Made by a program: the position numbers and the translations under genes. Source: Beijerinckiaceae bacterium (GTDB taxonomy: Bacteria; Pseudomonadota; Alphaproteobacteria; Rhizobiales; Beijerinckiaceae). From it: DNA of 64,000 nt. The notes under the pieces are model-generated. The model had not been told where the DNA came from. It saw only the letters and a program-made list of their open reading frames with translations, and did not search any database. The stretch covers positions 62,001 to 126,000 of the forward strand of contig CANGBC010000003.1 of the NCBI GenBank assembly GCA_947452005.1, written 5' to 3'. This document shows positions 10,109-18,492 of this stretch, in pieces (position 1 is the stretch's first letter; each line of letters starts with the position of its first letter).

Positions 10109-11148
10109 ATTGCCAGATATTCCTCGATCTGTTGGCGCATGAGCGCACCCACATCCGCGCCCTCGCCCATGCGCTGATAAAAGACCGCGCTCCAGCGCAA
10201 GGCCTCTTCAAGCGGCAACCGACAGTGCCAATCAAGCCTGTCGCGCGCCTTGCCGGAATCGAGCCGCAAGACAGGGGTCTCGGGGGGATGCTCGCCTTTC
10301 TGCCAATGCCAGCCCGCGCCGGGCCAATGTTGCGCAAAGGCATCGACGAGCGCCTCAACGCTCCACTCATGGCGCGCATCGGGGCCAAAATTCCAAGCGC
10401 CAGCAAAATCAGCCGATCGTTTGAAACTGCGCTCGCACAAAGTCAGATAGCCCAGCAGCGGGTCCAGCACATGCTGCCAAGGCCGAATGGCTTGCGGATA
10501 GCGCAAGGCCAAACGCTCGCCGCGTGAAAAGGCCCTCACCGCATCAGGCAGGATGCGATCTTGCGCAAAATCACCGCCGCCAATCACATTGCCTGCGCGC
10601 GCTGTCAGCACAGCACAGGCCTCACCGAAGGCACTTGCGTATTGCGTCGCAATCATTTCCGCACAGGCTTTGCTGGTCGAGTAAGGATCAGCCTGCCCAC
10701 CCAGCGGATCGTCCTCACGAAACGGTCGATCCAACTCTCCATGCCGATACACTTTGTCCGTGGTGACAATCAGCACGACATCAGGTGCTGCGCGGAGCGC
10801 GGCTTTGAGCACATGCGCCGTGCCCATGATATTTGTGGCATAGGTTCCAAGCGGATCTTGGTAAGACGCACGCACTAAAGATTGCGCGGCCATGTGAATA
10901 ACAATGTCGGCTTGCGCCTGACACATGGCTGCTTCGAGCGCGGCCGCATCACGCACATCGGCGCGCAGATCGGTGACGCCTTCATCCAGCTGCGCAGCTA
11001 CAAACAAAGACGGCGCAGTCGGCGGATCAAGCGCATAGCCTGTGACCTGCGCCCCCAGATGGCGCAGCAGCGCCACCAGCCAAGCGCCTTTGAAGCCCGT
11101 ATGGCCCGTGACAAAAACGCGCCGATCTTGCCAGAACGCGGGCGTCAC
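10093..11148 (-). CDS. rfbG: CDP-glucose 4,6-dehydratase
   Basis: 351 aa. Converts CDP-D-glucose to CDP-4-keto-6-deoxy-D-glucose. NAD site GHTGFKG (15-21), TTDKVY, YSTSKACAE (catalytic YxxxK) and RAGNVIGGGD are typical. I chose the GTG at 11146-11148 (reads V/MTPAFWQDRRVFVTG): it overlaps the rfbF stop as GTGA, has GGAGG upstream, and matches the usual N-terminus of this family. A reading 27 codons longer would run deep into rfbF. Middle gene of the CDP-sugar operon. Confidence 0.93.
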   Translation of the reverse strand: MTPAFWQDRRVFVTGHTGFKGAWLVALLRHLGAQVTGYALDPPTAPSLFVAAQLDEGVTDLRADVRDAAALEAAMCQAQADIVIHMAAQSLVRASYQDPLGTYATNIMGTAHVLKAALRAAPDVVLIVTTDKVYRHGELDRPFREDDPLGGQADPYSTSKACAEMIATQYASAFGEACAVLTARAGNVIGGGDFAQDRILPDAVRAFSRGERLALRYPQAIRPWQHVLDPLLGYLTLCERSFKRSADFAGAWNFGPDARHEWSVEALVDAFAQHWPGAGWHWQKGEHPPETPVLRLDSGKARDRLDWHCRLPLEEALRWSAVFYQRMGEGADVGALMRQQIEEYLAICASS

Positions 11149-11915
11149 CAGACCCTCCAGCGCGGCTGGCCGCTTTGCCACTCCTGCTCCAGTAGAATTT
11201 TGTCGCGCAATGTATCCATCGGCTGCCAATAGCCGTCATGCACAAAGGCGCGCAGCTGATCGCGCGCCGCCAATTGCTCGAGCGGCTCGCGTTCAAACAC
11301 CGTGTGATCCCCCTCAATGAGGTCAAACACGCGCTGCGAGAGAATGAAGAAGCCGCCATTAATGCGCGGGCTTTCATCAACCGGCTTTTCGCGAAAGGCC
11401 AGCACCCGATCGCGCTCCAACTCCAAAGCACCAAAGCGCGCGCTGGTGCGCACGCCAGCCAACGTGGCCCATTTGTCATGGGACCGATGAAAAGCAATCT
11501 CGCGTGTGATGTCGATATCGGCCAGACCATCGCCATAGGTCATGGCAAAATCACGCTCGCCTTCCAGATAAGAGCGGATGCGTTTGAGCCGTCCGCCGGT
11601 CTGCGTGGTCTCACCCGTATCAACCAGCGTCACACGCCAATCGTCCGCCTCACGCCGGTGCACATGGGTTGAACCCTGTCCCAGATCAAACGTGATGTCG
11701 GACATGTGCAGCAGATAATTAGCGAAAAACTCCTTGATGAAATAGCCCTTGTAGCCAAGGCAGATGATGAAATCCGTGATGCCGTGCGCGGCATAGATTT
11801 TCATGATGTGCCAGAGGATCGGCTTGCCACCGATCTCCACCATGGGCTTGGGCCGCAGCGTGGTTTCTTCGGTCAGGCGCGTGCCCAAACCACCGGCAAG
11901 AATGACAGCTTTCAT
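11145..11915 (-). CDS. rfbF: Glucose-1-phosphate cytidylyltransferase
   Basis: 256 aa. Makes CDP-glucose from CTP and glucose-1-phosphate. The nucleotidyltransferase start motif LAGGLGTRL is at residues 6-14, followed by KPMVEIGGKPILWHIMK. The central TYGDGLADID carries the metal-binding Asp. The ATG at 11913-11915 is taken as the start; a TTG directly before it could also serve. First gene of the operon rfbF-rfbG-reductase, which runs with overlapping ends. No rfbH (3-dehydratase) gene is adjacent, so a 3,6-dideoxy sugar is not indicated. Confidence 0.93.
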   Translation of the reverse strand: MKAVILAGGLGTRLTEETTLRPKPMVEIGGKPILWHIMKIYAAHGITDFIICLGYKGYFIKEFFANYLLHMSDITFDLGQGSTHVHRREADDWRVTLVDTGETTQTGGRLKRIRSYLEGERDFAMTYGDGLADIDITREIAFHRSHDKWATLAGVRTSARFGALELERDRVLAFREKPVDESPRINGGFFILSQRVFDLIEGDHTVFEREPLEQLAARDQLRAFVHDGYWQPMDTLRDKILLEQEWQSGQPRWRVW

Positions 11916-12012
11916 CAACAGCCTCGAAATACTTTCAAAAAATCACTTCAAATATGGGCCAATGCTAACGGCTAGGCCTGCGCTCAGCAATCGCGCACCG
12001 GCAAAACAAACA

Positions 12013-12042
12013 GAAAAAGGCCGCCCCATGAAGAGGCGGCCA
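12013..12042 (-). terminator. Rho-independent terminator on the minus strand upstream of rfbF
   Basis: Stem GGCCGCC (12019-12025) / GGCGGCC (12035-12041), followed on the minus strand by TTTTT. It would end a transcript that begins in the gap between 12042 and 12260, ~100 bp before rfbF. Confidence 0.75.
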
Positions 12043-12072
12043 AGTCAGGATCTGTCAGTGAACGAAAAGAAG

Positions 12073-12167
12073 ATAAAAGCCCGAAACCGGGCCTTGTGCA
12101 GATGCACATCTTATAAACCTCGCACCTGCCGCAACGGTTCCCGCGTGCTGCCCAAATTCGTCCACAT
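12073..12167 (-). ncRNA. Candidate small RNA or leader with short reading frame and hairpins
   Basis: On the minus strand an ATG (12165-12167) opens an 18-codon frame that reads MWTNLGSTREPLRQVRGL and stops at 12111. Next come an inverted repeat (12095-12108) and a hairpin GCCCG/CGGGC with a following TTTT (12073-12092). A stronger terminator lies 30 bp further. This resembles an attenuator leader or a small RNA with internal terminator. A purine-rich GAGAGG lies 13 nt before the ATG, too far to be convincing. I could not match it to a named RNA family. Confidence 0.35.
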
Positions 12168-12260
12168 GTGATCTGCCCAACCTCTCTAGCGGGAGCTTTG
12201 ACGCTCCGGCAGAAACGCACCCATACTAACGCGAACTGATTCGCTGGAGCTTGAACGCCT

Positions 12261-12803
12261 GTGACCGCCACGCCCTCGTCCCATCCCGCCGCTAGTAGCG
12301 ACGAACGCGATCATCACCTGCCCGACCTGCAGGCGCTGGATGATGCGCTGCGCGAAGTGATCGCGGCGGCGCGCGTTCAGGAGACGCAGGGCCAGCCCGA
12401 GCTGCCCGACAATGATGCACAATTGGGTGACCTTGATGACACGATGAATGCCGTCGTGCGCGCCGCCAAAACCATCGACCAGTTGATCGAACGCAACCGT
12501 GCCGTCACCGATGCTGCTGTGCGCAGCGTCGAGTTTTTGCGCCAGGAGGCCGCACAGGCCCGCGCCGAGGCTGATCAATTGCGCGCGGAGATGGAAGAAC
12601 TGCGCGCCGAGACCGAAGCCCTCAAAGGCGCGGCCCTCGCCCATGCAGAAGAACTGGAAGCCGAGCTCGCATTCAAAGATCGCGAACTGGCGGACGCACG
12701 CAGCTGGATCGAAAACATCCGCAGCCACGTCGAAGCCTTGCTCGGCAACGTCGAGACGCGCCTCGATGAGGCCGCACCAGAACATTTCTTCGCTCGAGAT
12801 TAA
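12261..12803 (+). CDS. Coiled-coil protein of unknown function
   Basis: 180 aa, acidic. Residues ~95-150 are a run of heptad-like Ala/Glu/Leu repeats (AQARAEADQLRAEMEELRAE...), strongly suggesting a long coiled coil, preceded by a helical, Asp-rich N-terminal part. No signal peptide or membrane segment. The start is GTG at 12261 with GGAG 11 nt upstream. The stop codon directly abuts the 3' end of the convergent tRNA-Gln gene. I do not recognise a family; a structural or cell-division-associated role would be a guess. Confidence 0.7.
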   Translation: MTATPSSHPAASSDERDHHLPDLQALDDALREVIAAARVQETQGQPELPDNDAQLGDLDDTMNAVVRAAKTIDQLIERNRAVTDAAVRSVEFLRQEAAQARAEADQLRAEMEELRAETEALKGAALAHAEELEAELAFKDRELADARSWIENIRSHVEALLGNVETRLDEAAPEHFFARD

Positions 12804-12878
12804 TGGCTGGGGCGGGAGGATTCGAACCTCCGTATGGCGGAATCAAAATCCGCTGCCTTACCGCTTGGCGACGCCCCA
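12804..12878 (-). tRNA. tRNA-Gln (anticodon TTG)
   Basis: The acceptor TGGGGCG pairs with CGCCCCA, followed by discriminator G and an encoded CCA. The anticodon arm GCGGA-TTTTGAT-TCCGC places TTG at the anticodon, and the T-arm has GGTTCGAATCC. 75 nt including CCA. Confidence 0.96.
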
Positions 12879-13111
12879 ACTGCTGTGAAGAGGCGAACAG
12901 ATTCGCCCCCCACGCGCGCGGACCATAAAGGCGCAGACGCGGGGCCGCAACCTCCATCCTTTTTGCATCCTTGTCCTTGGCCAGCCTTTCGAAATCAGGA
13001 AACCGCCGCAGGGGGCGAATTCACCCCCAAGGGGCTCTAGGCCCTTGCCCCACCCTGCCCGCGTCGCTATAAGCCCCTCACCAGAGGCCGGGCGCATGCC
13101 CGTCTGCCAGT

Positions 13112-13188
13112 CGGAGTGTAGCGCAGCCTGGTAGCGCACCTCGTTCGGGACGAGGGGGTCGGAGGTTCGAATCCTCTCACTCCGACCA
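13112..13188 (+). tRNA. tRNA-Pro (anticodon CGG)
   Basis: The acceptor CGGAGTG pairs with CACTCCG, discriminator A, encoded CCA. The anticodon arm CCTCG-TTCGGGA-CGAGG gives CGG, and the T-arm has GGTTCGAATCC. 77 nt. Confidence 0.97.
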
Positions 13189-13241
13189 TTTTACCCTTTG
13201 CAAAAACACGAAAAACCGAGCGGAGCGCGGCCACGTTTGCC

Positions 13242-15068
13242 TCAGCGCCCGATCAGGCTTTGCACTTTCAGCGAAAAAGCCTCCAGCATGAAAGGCTTGG
13301 TCAGAATGGCCATGCCCTGATCCATGAGCCCGCTCTCCAGCGCTGCCGTTTCGTCATAGCCGGTGACAAACAGCACCTTCAGGTCAGGACGGTGCTGGCG
13401 CACGGCATCGGCGAGCTGGCGGCCATTCATGCCCCCCGGCAGGCCCACATCGGTGACCAGAAGATCGATCCGGGCCGACGACAAGGCCAGGCGCAAGCCG
13501 GCTTGTCCGCTCTCGGCCTCAAGCACGGTGTAGCCCGTGTCGACGAGACTGTCGGCCATGACGAGGCGCACGGCGGGTTCATCTTCAACCAGAAGCACGA
13601 CGGCGCCTGATTCAGCGGGGGCGAGTTTGATGGCTTGATCGGTGATCTTCAGCCCCTCCGTCACACCACGATAACGGGGCAAATAGATGGACACACTCGT
13701 CCCGCGATCTTTCTCACTGCGCAGCAGCACGAGGCCGCCCGATTGCTCCACAAAACCATAGATCATCGACAGGCCAAGGCCCGTGCCTTGTCCGGTGGGT
13801 TTGGTTGTAAAAAACGGATCAAACGCGCGGGCGATGACGGCGGGGGTCATGCCCGTGCCACTGTCAGTCACAAAAAGACCCATATATTCACCATCGGGCA
13901 CTTCGGCGTGATGGGGATCCTGCAGATTGCCCCGCGCATTGGGAAAAACACTATTGGCCGTCTCAATCAGAATGTGTCCGCCCTCAGGCATGGCATCGCG
14001 CGCATTGATGACAAGATTGAGCAATGCATTTTCGAGTTGGTTGGGGTCGCATAAAGTTGGCCACAATTCTGCAGCCAGCTTGGTTTCGATCTGAATGTCC
14101 GACGTCACTGTGCGACTGAACAATTCCTGCATGTCGCCGATCAATTTGTTTACATCCGTGGGTTTGGGGTCGAGCGTTTGGCGGCGAGAAAAGGCCAGCA
14201 GCCGGTGCGTCAGCGCGGCTGCGCGATCCACGGATGTCATGGCCGCCTCGACGTAACGGCCAATCTGGGACGCACGCCCTTGACTGAGACGGGCGCCCAT
14301 CATTTGCAGGCTGCCCGAAATTCCGGCGAGCAAATTGTTGAAGTCATGCGCCAGCCCGCCCGTCAGCTGGCCGACGGCTTCCATTTTTAGCGATTGCCGA
14401 AGCGCCTCTTCAACCCGCCCCCGCTCATCCGCCTCAGCCTTCAGACGCGCATTGGCTTCTGTCAGCTCGCGCGTGCGCGCGTTGACCTGGGTTTCCAAAG
14501 CAAGACGGCGTTGCGCTTCGCCACTGCGAACCTCTTCCATGACGCGCAGCCGATCTACCGCCGCTGCCAGCAGATTTGCATAGCTGCGCAGAAAAAGCGT
14601 GTCGCTCTCAGTGAACTCGCGCGGCTCGCGGCTATCGATCTGGAGAATGCCGAATGGTGGCTTGTTGTGGCTGCCGATGATGATCACATTGGCGACCGCT
14701 TTGACGCCATTGTCGATCAGGAACTGGGGATATTTGAAGCGCTTTTCCTTGGCGATGTCGGGGGAAATCATGGGCTCCCCGGTGCGCAGCGCATGGCCTT
14801 CAGACGTGTCGCCCTCAGCTGTAATTGTCATCGTGCCCACGACATCAGGACCCCAACCGACGCCCGCGCGCACCAGCAAAGTTTTGCCATCGCTCTGCAA
14901 TTCAACAACCTTGGCCAAATCCGTGCCCAGCGCCTCGCCAGCAAGTCGGCAGGCCTCGTGCAAAATTTCATCCAGATCATCGGAGCGCAGCGCCAGCTCG
15001 CCAAAACGCGCCAGCACAGTTTGCTGTCTGAGAAGTTCATGCGGATCAGGGACTTTTGACGTGTTCAC
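13242..15068 (-). CDS. Hybrid sensor histidine kinase with GAF and receiver domains
   Basis: 608 aa. Soluble: no membrane segment. Domains in order: GAF (~15-180), short coiled coil, HisKA with phospho-accepting His ~241 (GGLAHDFNNLLAG), HATPase_c with NLVINARDAMPEGG (N box), DSGTGM, and GTGLGLSM (G boxes), then a C-terminal receiver domain (VVLLVEDEPAVR, acceptor Asp in LLVTDVGLPGG, Lys in LTKPF). The layout suggests autophosphorylation and transfer to its own receiver. The start is GTG at 15066-15068 with GGAG upstream; a TTG 13 codons earlier is a weaker option. No cognate response regulator with an output domain is adjacent, so its output is unknown. Confidence 0.92.
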   Translation of the reverse strand: MNTSKVPDPHELLRQQTVLARFGELALRSDDLDEILHEACRLAGEALGTDLAKVVELQSDGKTLLVRAGVGWGPDVVGTMTITAEGDTSEGHALRTGEPMISPDIAKEKRFKYPQFLIDNGVKAVANVIIIGSHNKPPFGILQIDSREPREFTESDTLFLRSYANLLAAAVDRLRVMEEVRSGEAQRRLALETQVNARTRELTEANARLKAEADERGRVEEALRQSLKMEAVGQLTGGLAHDFNNLLAGISGSLQMMGARLSQGRASQIGRYVEAAMTSVDRAAALTHRLLAFSRRQTLDPKPTDVNKLIGDMQELFSRTVTSDIQIETKLAAELWPTLCDPNQLENALLNLVINARDAMPEGGHILIETANSVFPNARGNLQDPHHAEVPDGEYMGLFVTDSGTGMTPAVIARAFDPFFTTKPTGQGTGLGLSMIYGFVEQSGGLVLLRSEKDRGTSVSIYLPRYRGVTEGLKITDQAIKLAPAESGAVVLLVEDEPAVRLVMADSLVDTGYTVLEAESGQAGLRLALSSARIDLLVTDVGLPGGMNGRQLADAVRQHRPDLKVLFVTGYDETAALESGLMDQGMAILTKPFMLEAFSLKVQSLIGR

Positions 15069-15192
15069 CTGAAACTCCGCGCGCGCATCTCCCCCCAAGA
15101 TACACAATCAGAGCCAATGGGCCTGTGTTCCCATGTCAAACACAGAAAAGTAAAACTGCGCGCGTCTGTGGCGAAGGCTCAGTTGGATGCGC

Positions 15193-16200
15193 TCACGGCT
15201 GCATCAAAATCTGCGCCCGCTTCAAAACATCATCAGGTGTCGCCATCAGGTCTTTGACGAGCGCGTCCAGCGTTTCGCCTTTGACCAGAGACAGATCTAC
15301 GCGCAATTTTTCAGCCTCCGCGATCAAATCCTGATCCGCCATCACGTGCTCAAAGCTGGCGCGCAAAATCCGAACGCGCTCTGGCGGCGTCTCAGGTGGC
15401 GCAACAATCGGGCGACCCAATTCGACGCTGGCCGAAAACAAGAGCAGCAATTGCTTTTGCTCGGCGGTTTTGGCGAAATCAAACACGGATGGCGCATGAA
15501 ATTCAGCCAAGGGCCTGCGCTCAAGATTGAACAAGACGCGCATTTTGCCGCTCTCCAGCCAGCCCGGACGCCATGAGCGCAAGGCACCCATGGTCTGGCA
15601 AATGCCCTCGGTCTCGCCACGCTCCATCGCCAGCTGCGCCGCACTGGCGCTGCCATAACCCTCGACAAGTTTGAGGCGCATGCCCAGCAAGGTGGAGATC
15701 AAACGCGGTGCGGTTGAAACCGCAGTGCCCGCCCCCGCGCCCCCGACAATCAGATCTGTGGCCAACAAATCCTGCGCGGTTTGCACGCGCGCGCCCTCCA
15801 TCGCCACACAGATGCGATTGGACACTTCGGGGCTGCCGATCCAGTTGAATTTCAGCGGATCGAAACGGATGCCGTCTTCCTTCATCAAAGCCTGATAGGC
15901 GAGATTGCGGCCAATCATGGCAATGGTCGCACCGTCACGTGGTGCGGTGTGATAAAAAGAATTGGCGGCCACAATGCCGCCCGCACCGGGCATATTCTGC
16001 ACCAGGATCGTCGGATTGCCGGGAATATGCTTGGTCCAGTGGCGGGTGATGAGCCGCATCCACGTATCATAATCGCCGCCAACCACCGTGCTGACAATGG
16101 CGCGCATTTGTCGGCCGCGATAAAAATCCGCCGCCTCCTGCGCTTGAGCGCCAAGCGGCATGCCGATGGCAAGCGCCACACACAGATGCACAAATCTCAT
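15193..16200 (-). CDS. Bug/TctC-type periplasmic solute-binding protein
   Basis: 335 aa. Signal peptide 1-20 (MRFVHLCVAL to AQAQ). The mature part follows the tripartite tricarboxylate transporter receptor pattern: VGGDYDTWMRLITRHWTKHIPGNP, NMPGAGGIVAAN, and a late DDVLKRA helix. Such receptors bind organic acids in the periplasm. No TctA/TctB membrane genes are near, which is common for these numerous orphan receptors. The ligand is unknown. It lies just downstream of the VOC gene on the same strand (36 bp) and may share its transcript. Confidence 0.88.
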   Translation of the reverse strand: MRFVHLCVALAIGMPLGAQAQEAADFYRGRQMRAIVSTVVGGDYDTWMRLITRHWTKHIPGNPTILVQNMPGAGGIVAANSFYHTAPRDGATIAMIGRNLAYQALMKEDGIRFDPLKFNWIGSPEVSNRICVAMEGARVQTAQDLLATDLIVGGAGAGTAVSTAPRLISTLLGMRLKLVEGYGSASAAQLAMERGETEGICQTMGALRSWRPGWLESGKMRVLFNLERRPLAEFHAPSVFDFAKTAEQKQLLLLFSASVELGRPIVAPPETPPERVRILRASFEHVMADQDLIAEAEKLRVDLSLVKGETLDALVKDLMATPDDVLKRAQILMQP

Positions 16201-16236
16201 CGCATCACCCCATCACGAGAGAGGCTGCGCCCGCCC

Positions 16237-16617
16237 TCAGCCCGCGCCATAGCCTTGCACGGCGAGATCGATATTATTGCCATCAGGATCGGTGGTGCGC
16301 GTTTCTGCATAAGGCCGGTCGGCCGGACGCTTGGTGGATTCGAGCCCGAATGCGCGCAGCTTCTCGTTGGTCTCGTCTTGGTCTTCAATCTGAAAACCAA
16401 AATGATTAAGGCCCGGCGCCTTGCCTTCCGCCTTGTTGTGCAAGAGCGCGAGCGTCAGATAGCCGTCGGTCATGAAAACCGCTTTGCTTTCTTTCTTGGG
16501 CCGATCAGCGGGGCGCTCCAGGCGCGTCATCCCGAAAACCTGCTCATAATATTGCGCCAGCCGTTCGGGATCAAGCGTGATGATGGCGAGATGTTTGATC
16601 TTGGGCGTTTTGCTCAT
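16237..16617 (-). CDS. VOC-family (glyoxalase/bleomycin resistance/dioxygenase) protein
   Basis: 126 aa, a single vicinal-oxygen-chelate module. Opening IKHLAIITLDPERLAQYYEQVFG and a mid-protein NHFGFQIED are typical of the metal-binding VOC fold; possible ligands are His9, a mid-chain His and a late Glu/Asp. Homologues include lyases, dioxygenases and resistance proteins, and the exact reaction cannot be assigned. It probably forms an operon with the Bug receptor downstream. Confidence 0.85.
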   Translation of the reverse strand: MSKTPKIKHLAIITLDPERLAQYYEQVFGMTRLERPADRPKKESKAVFMTDGYLTLALLHNKAEGKAPGLNHFGFQIEDQDETNEKLRAFGLESTKRPADRPYAETRTTDPDGNNIDLAVQGYGAG

Positions 16618-16934
16618 GCGTTTTCTCCAGCATCTTTTTTGTGAATCCCAACAGCTCTCAACCGCGCATCAGCGTTGAAGCTGAATGCGGCGCGCATCGC
16701 CGGGGATATGAGAAAATGGGGTCGCGCGCACCTGCAAGCGTGCCGCCTGATCGCAGGCGATCAGGACGGGCCAACGGCTTATGGATATGATGCACGGCGC
16801 GCAGCAGCGACATGGCAAATCCCCCCAGAATATCCCCGTGACGTCTTGTTTTTATCGTCCGGGCTTTAAGACGCGGATCATCGCCCGCTGTCTCTTGAGT
16901 GTGACACAAGTGAGAGTGGCGTCAATCGCCCTCT
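16618..16934. other. 317-bp intergenic region with no supported gene
   Basis: A 51-codon minus-strand frame (start ATG near 16811) has a GGGGGG run upstream, but its sequence is Arg/His/Ser-rich without any familiar pattern, so I do not call it. The gap also holds a small inverted repeat (CCTGATCG / CGATCAGG) near 16749-16770. No clear terminator is seen after the MmgE/PrpD gene. Confidence 0.5.
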
Positions 16935-18311
16935 CTATTGTTCCAGCGAGCGCAAGATTGGCGCAATGTCGGGCACTTTTTCCAGATTGAGGAACCCATC
17001 GATCGCCTGATCGACCGTGCTGGCCGGGAACAGATCGCCGACATTGGCGCGGAACTTGTTCAGATAATCATCCGTGGTCAGCGGATTGCGCCGTGTGCCG
17101 CGGAAATCATCGATTTTATGTTCGACCGTGCGGCCATCCTTCAGGTGGATCACAACACGGCCCTGTGAGCGCAGATAATCGGTGGCCTCTGGATCGGCAT
17201 AAGGCTGCACCATATCGGCCAGCGCATTGATCACCGGATCGCGAATGGCTTCTTCTGAATAGGCGTATTTATCCATTTTGCCATTCACCAAAGCTTCGGC
17301 AATCGTGTGATAAATGCTGATGCGGCCATGCCATGTGGTGAGTGGGCGGCGCTTCTTTTCTGGCGGGTTGCACAAGGTCAGGAACGAGCGCTCCTTGATA
17401 TAGGCGTCAATGCCGGCCACCTGCTCGGGCTTGATATTATATTTGTCGCGCAGCGTGATCGTGGCTTCGATATGGGGCATGAGCGGATTGGCTACGGGAT
17501 AAAGCTTGGTGGCGATATTTTCGCACAGCCATTCACCGCCGAGTTCGGTTGTCACACGTTCCCAGTGACGCTCGTCTTCGGTCTGCACATGCGCGCGATA
17601 CCAGCCAAACTTGCCTTCAAAGACGGCTGTGGGCCCAGTAATGCCGCGCTCGGCCAGTGCGGTTGCGCGAAACGCATTGGCGGCTGAAAGCCCCACATGC
17701 AGGTTCTTGGTTGATGTGCCATCTTCAAAGGCTGCCGTCAGCGCCGTTGACATGGACCCCGCATGTCCAAACGCATGAACGATGGTAGACGCATCCAGAT
17801 CACGCAATTTGCTGAGCGCGCAGACACCACCAAACGTGCCAAACGAGCCGGTGGGATGAATGCCGTAATCAAACCAATGGCGATTGGTGACAATCGACAA
17901 GCGGATCATCATCTCGCTGGCAAGGACCACCGATTCAATCAGCTTGGTCCCGCTGATCGCGCGGCGCTGGGCTTCAGGAAAACACACCGACAAGGCAAGC
18001 CCTGTGGCATGCATGGTGGTCGGCAGATAGGTGTCGTCAAACTCCATGGCCGATGCTTGGATGCCATTGACGAAAGCCGCTGTGGTGAGCGCCGTGCCCA
18101 CCTTCGAACCCACCGGAGTGATGGCACCACCTGCATCCGTCTCCGTCCAGGCATCGCGCCCCGCGCGCACGACGTTCAGATCCTTGGCTGCCAACATGAC
18201 GCCCGTCAGATCCATGATCCGCAATTTGGCTCCCTCGACCACGCTTGCGGGCATGTCGGCGAGTTTGACGTCGCGCAGCCAGTCGGCGATCTGAAGCGAA
18301 ATCGTATTCAT
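16935..18311 (-). CDS. MmgE/PrpD family protein
   Basis: 458 aa, full length for the family that includes 2-methylcitrate dehydratase, cis-aconitate decarboxylase and related enzymes. Typical segments: MEFDDTYLPTTMHATGLALS, GIHPTGSFGTFGGVCAL, and KLYPVANPLMPHIEA. There is no methylcitrate synthase or isocitrate lyase gene nearby, so a role in propionate use is not supported; such stand-alone genes often sit in organic-acid catabolic regions. It is divergent from dctA, with ~180 bp between. Confidence 0.87.
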   Translation of the reverse strand: MNTISLQIADWLRDVKLADMPASVVEGAKLRIMDLTGVMLAAKDLNVVRAGRDAWTETDAGGAITPVGSKVGTALTTAAFVNGIQASAMEFDDTYLPTTMHATGLALSVCFPEAQRRAISGTKLIESVVLASEMMIRLSIVTNRHWFDYGIHPTGSFGTFGGVCALSKLRDLDASTIVHAFGHAGSMSTALTAAFEDGTSTKNLHVGLSAANAFRATALAERGITGPTAVFEGKFGWYRAHVQTEDERHWERVTTELGGEWLCENIATKLYPVANPLMPHIEATITLRDKYNIKPEQVAGIDAYIKERSFLTLCNPPEKKRRPLTTWHGRISIYHTIAEALVNGKMDKYAYSEEAIRDPVINALADMVQPYADPEATDYLRSQGRVVIHLKDGRTVEHKIDDFRGTRRNPLTTDDYLNKFRANVGDLFPASTVDQAIDGFLNLEKVPDIAPILRSLEQ

Positions 18312-18492
18312 TTTATCTCTTTCTTGGCATTGTCTTGGTCTTGTTCTGCGGCCAGTATAGACGATGAAGCCGAGCGCGCAGAAGCAATAAGAGACAAAAA
18401 ATGCTGCGTTGCAACATCAAAGCGATGATCTGAGCCGCGGGCGCACGCATCTGATCGCACCAAAATCCTGATTCTGGAAAGGCAAGAAAAAC

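Larger units (their letters stand above)
11916..12260. other. 345-bp intergenic region between rfbF and the coiled-coil gene
   Basis: No protein gene above 60 codons is credible here. On the minus strand it holds an 18-codon reading frame (12111-12167), an inverted repeat TGTGCA-GA-TGCACA (12095-12108) and two terminator-like hairpins, so it may encode a small RNA or a leader. The same gap must hold promoters for rfbF (minus) and the coiled-coil gene (plus). Confidence 0.6.

Noticed and set aside
12013-12260. 6S RNA or another named small RNA
   Set aside because: There is no zapA neighbour and I cannot show the long closing stem with the central bulge; kept only as an unnamed candidate.
11984-12271. 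A 95-codon minus-strand frame upstream of rfbF
   Set aside because: It runs through both terminator hairpins and gives a Cys/Arg-rich sequence without family features; a non-coding or leader explanation is simpler.
16658-16813. 51-codon frame with a GGGGGG ribosome-like run
   Set aside because: The sequence is Arg/His/Ser-rich with no recognisable fold, codon use looks random, and it overlaps a small inverted repeat.
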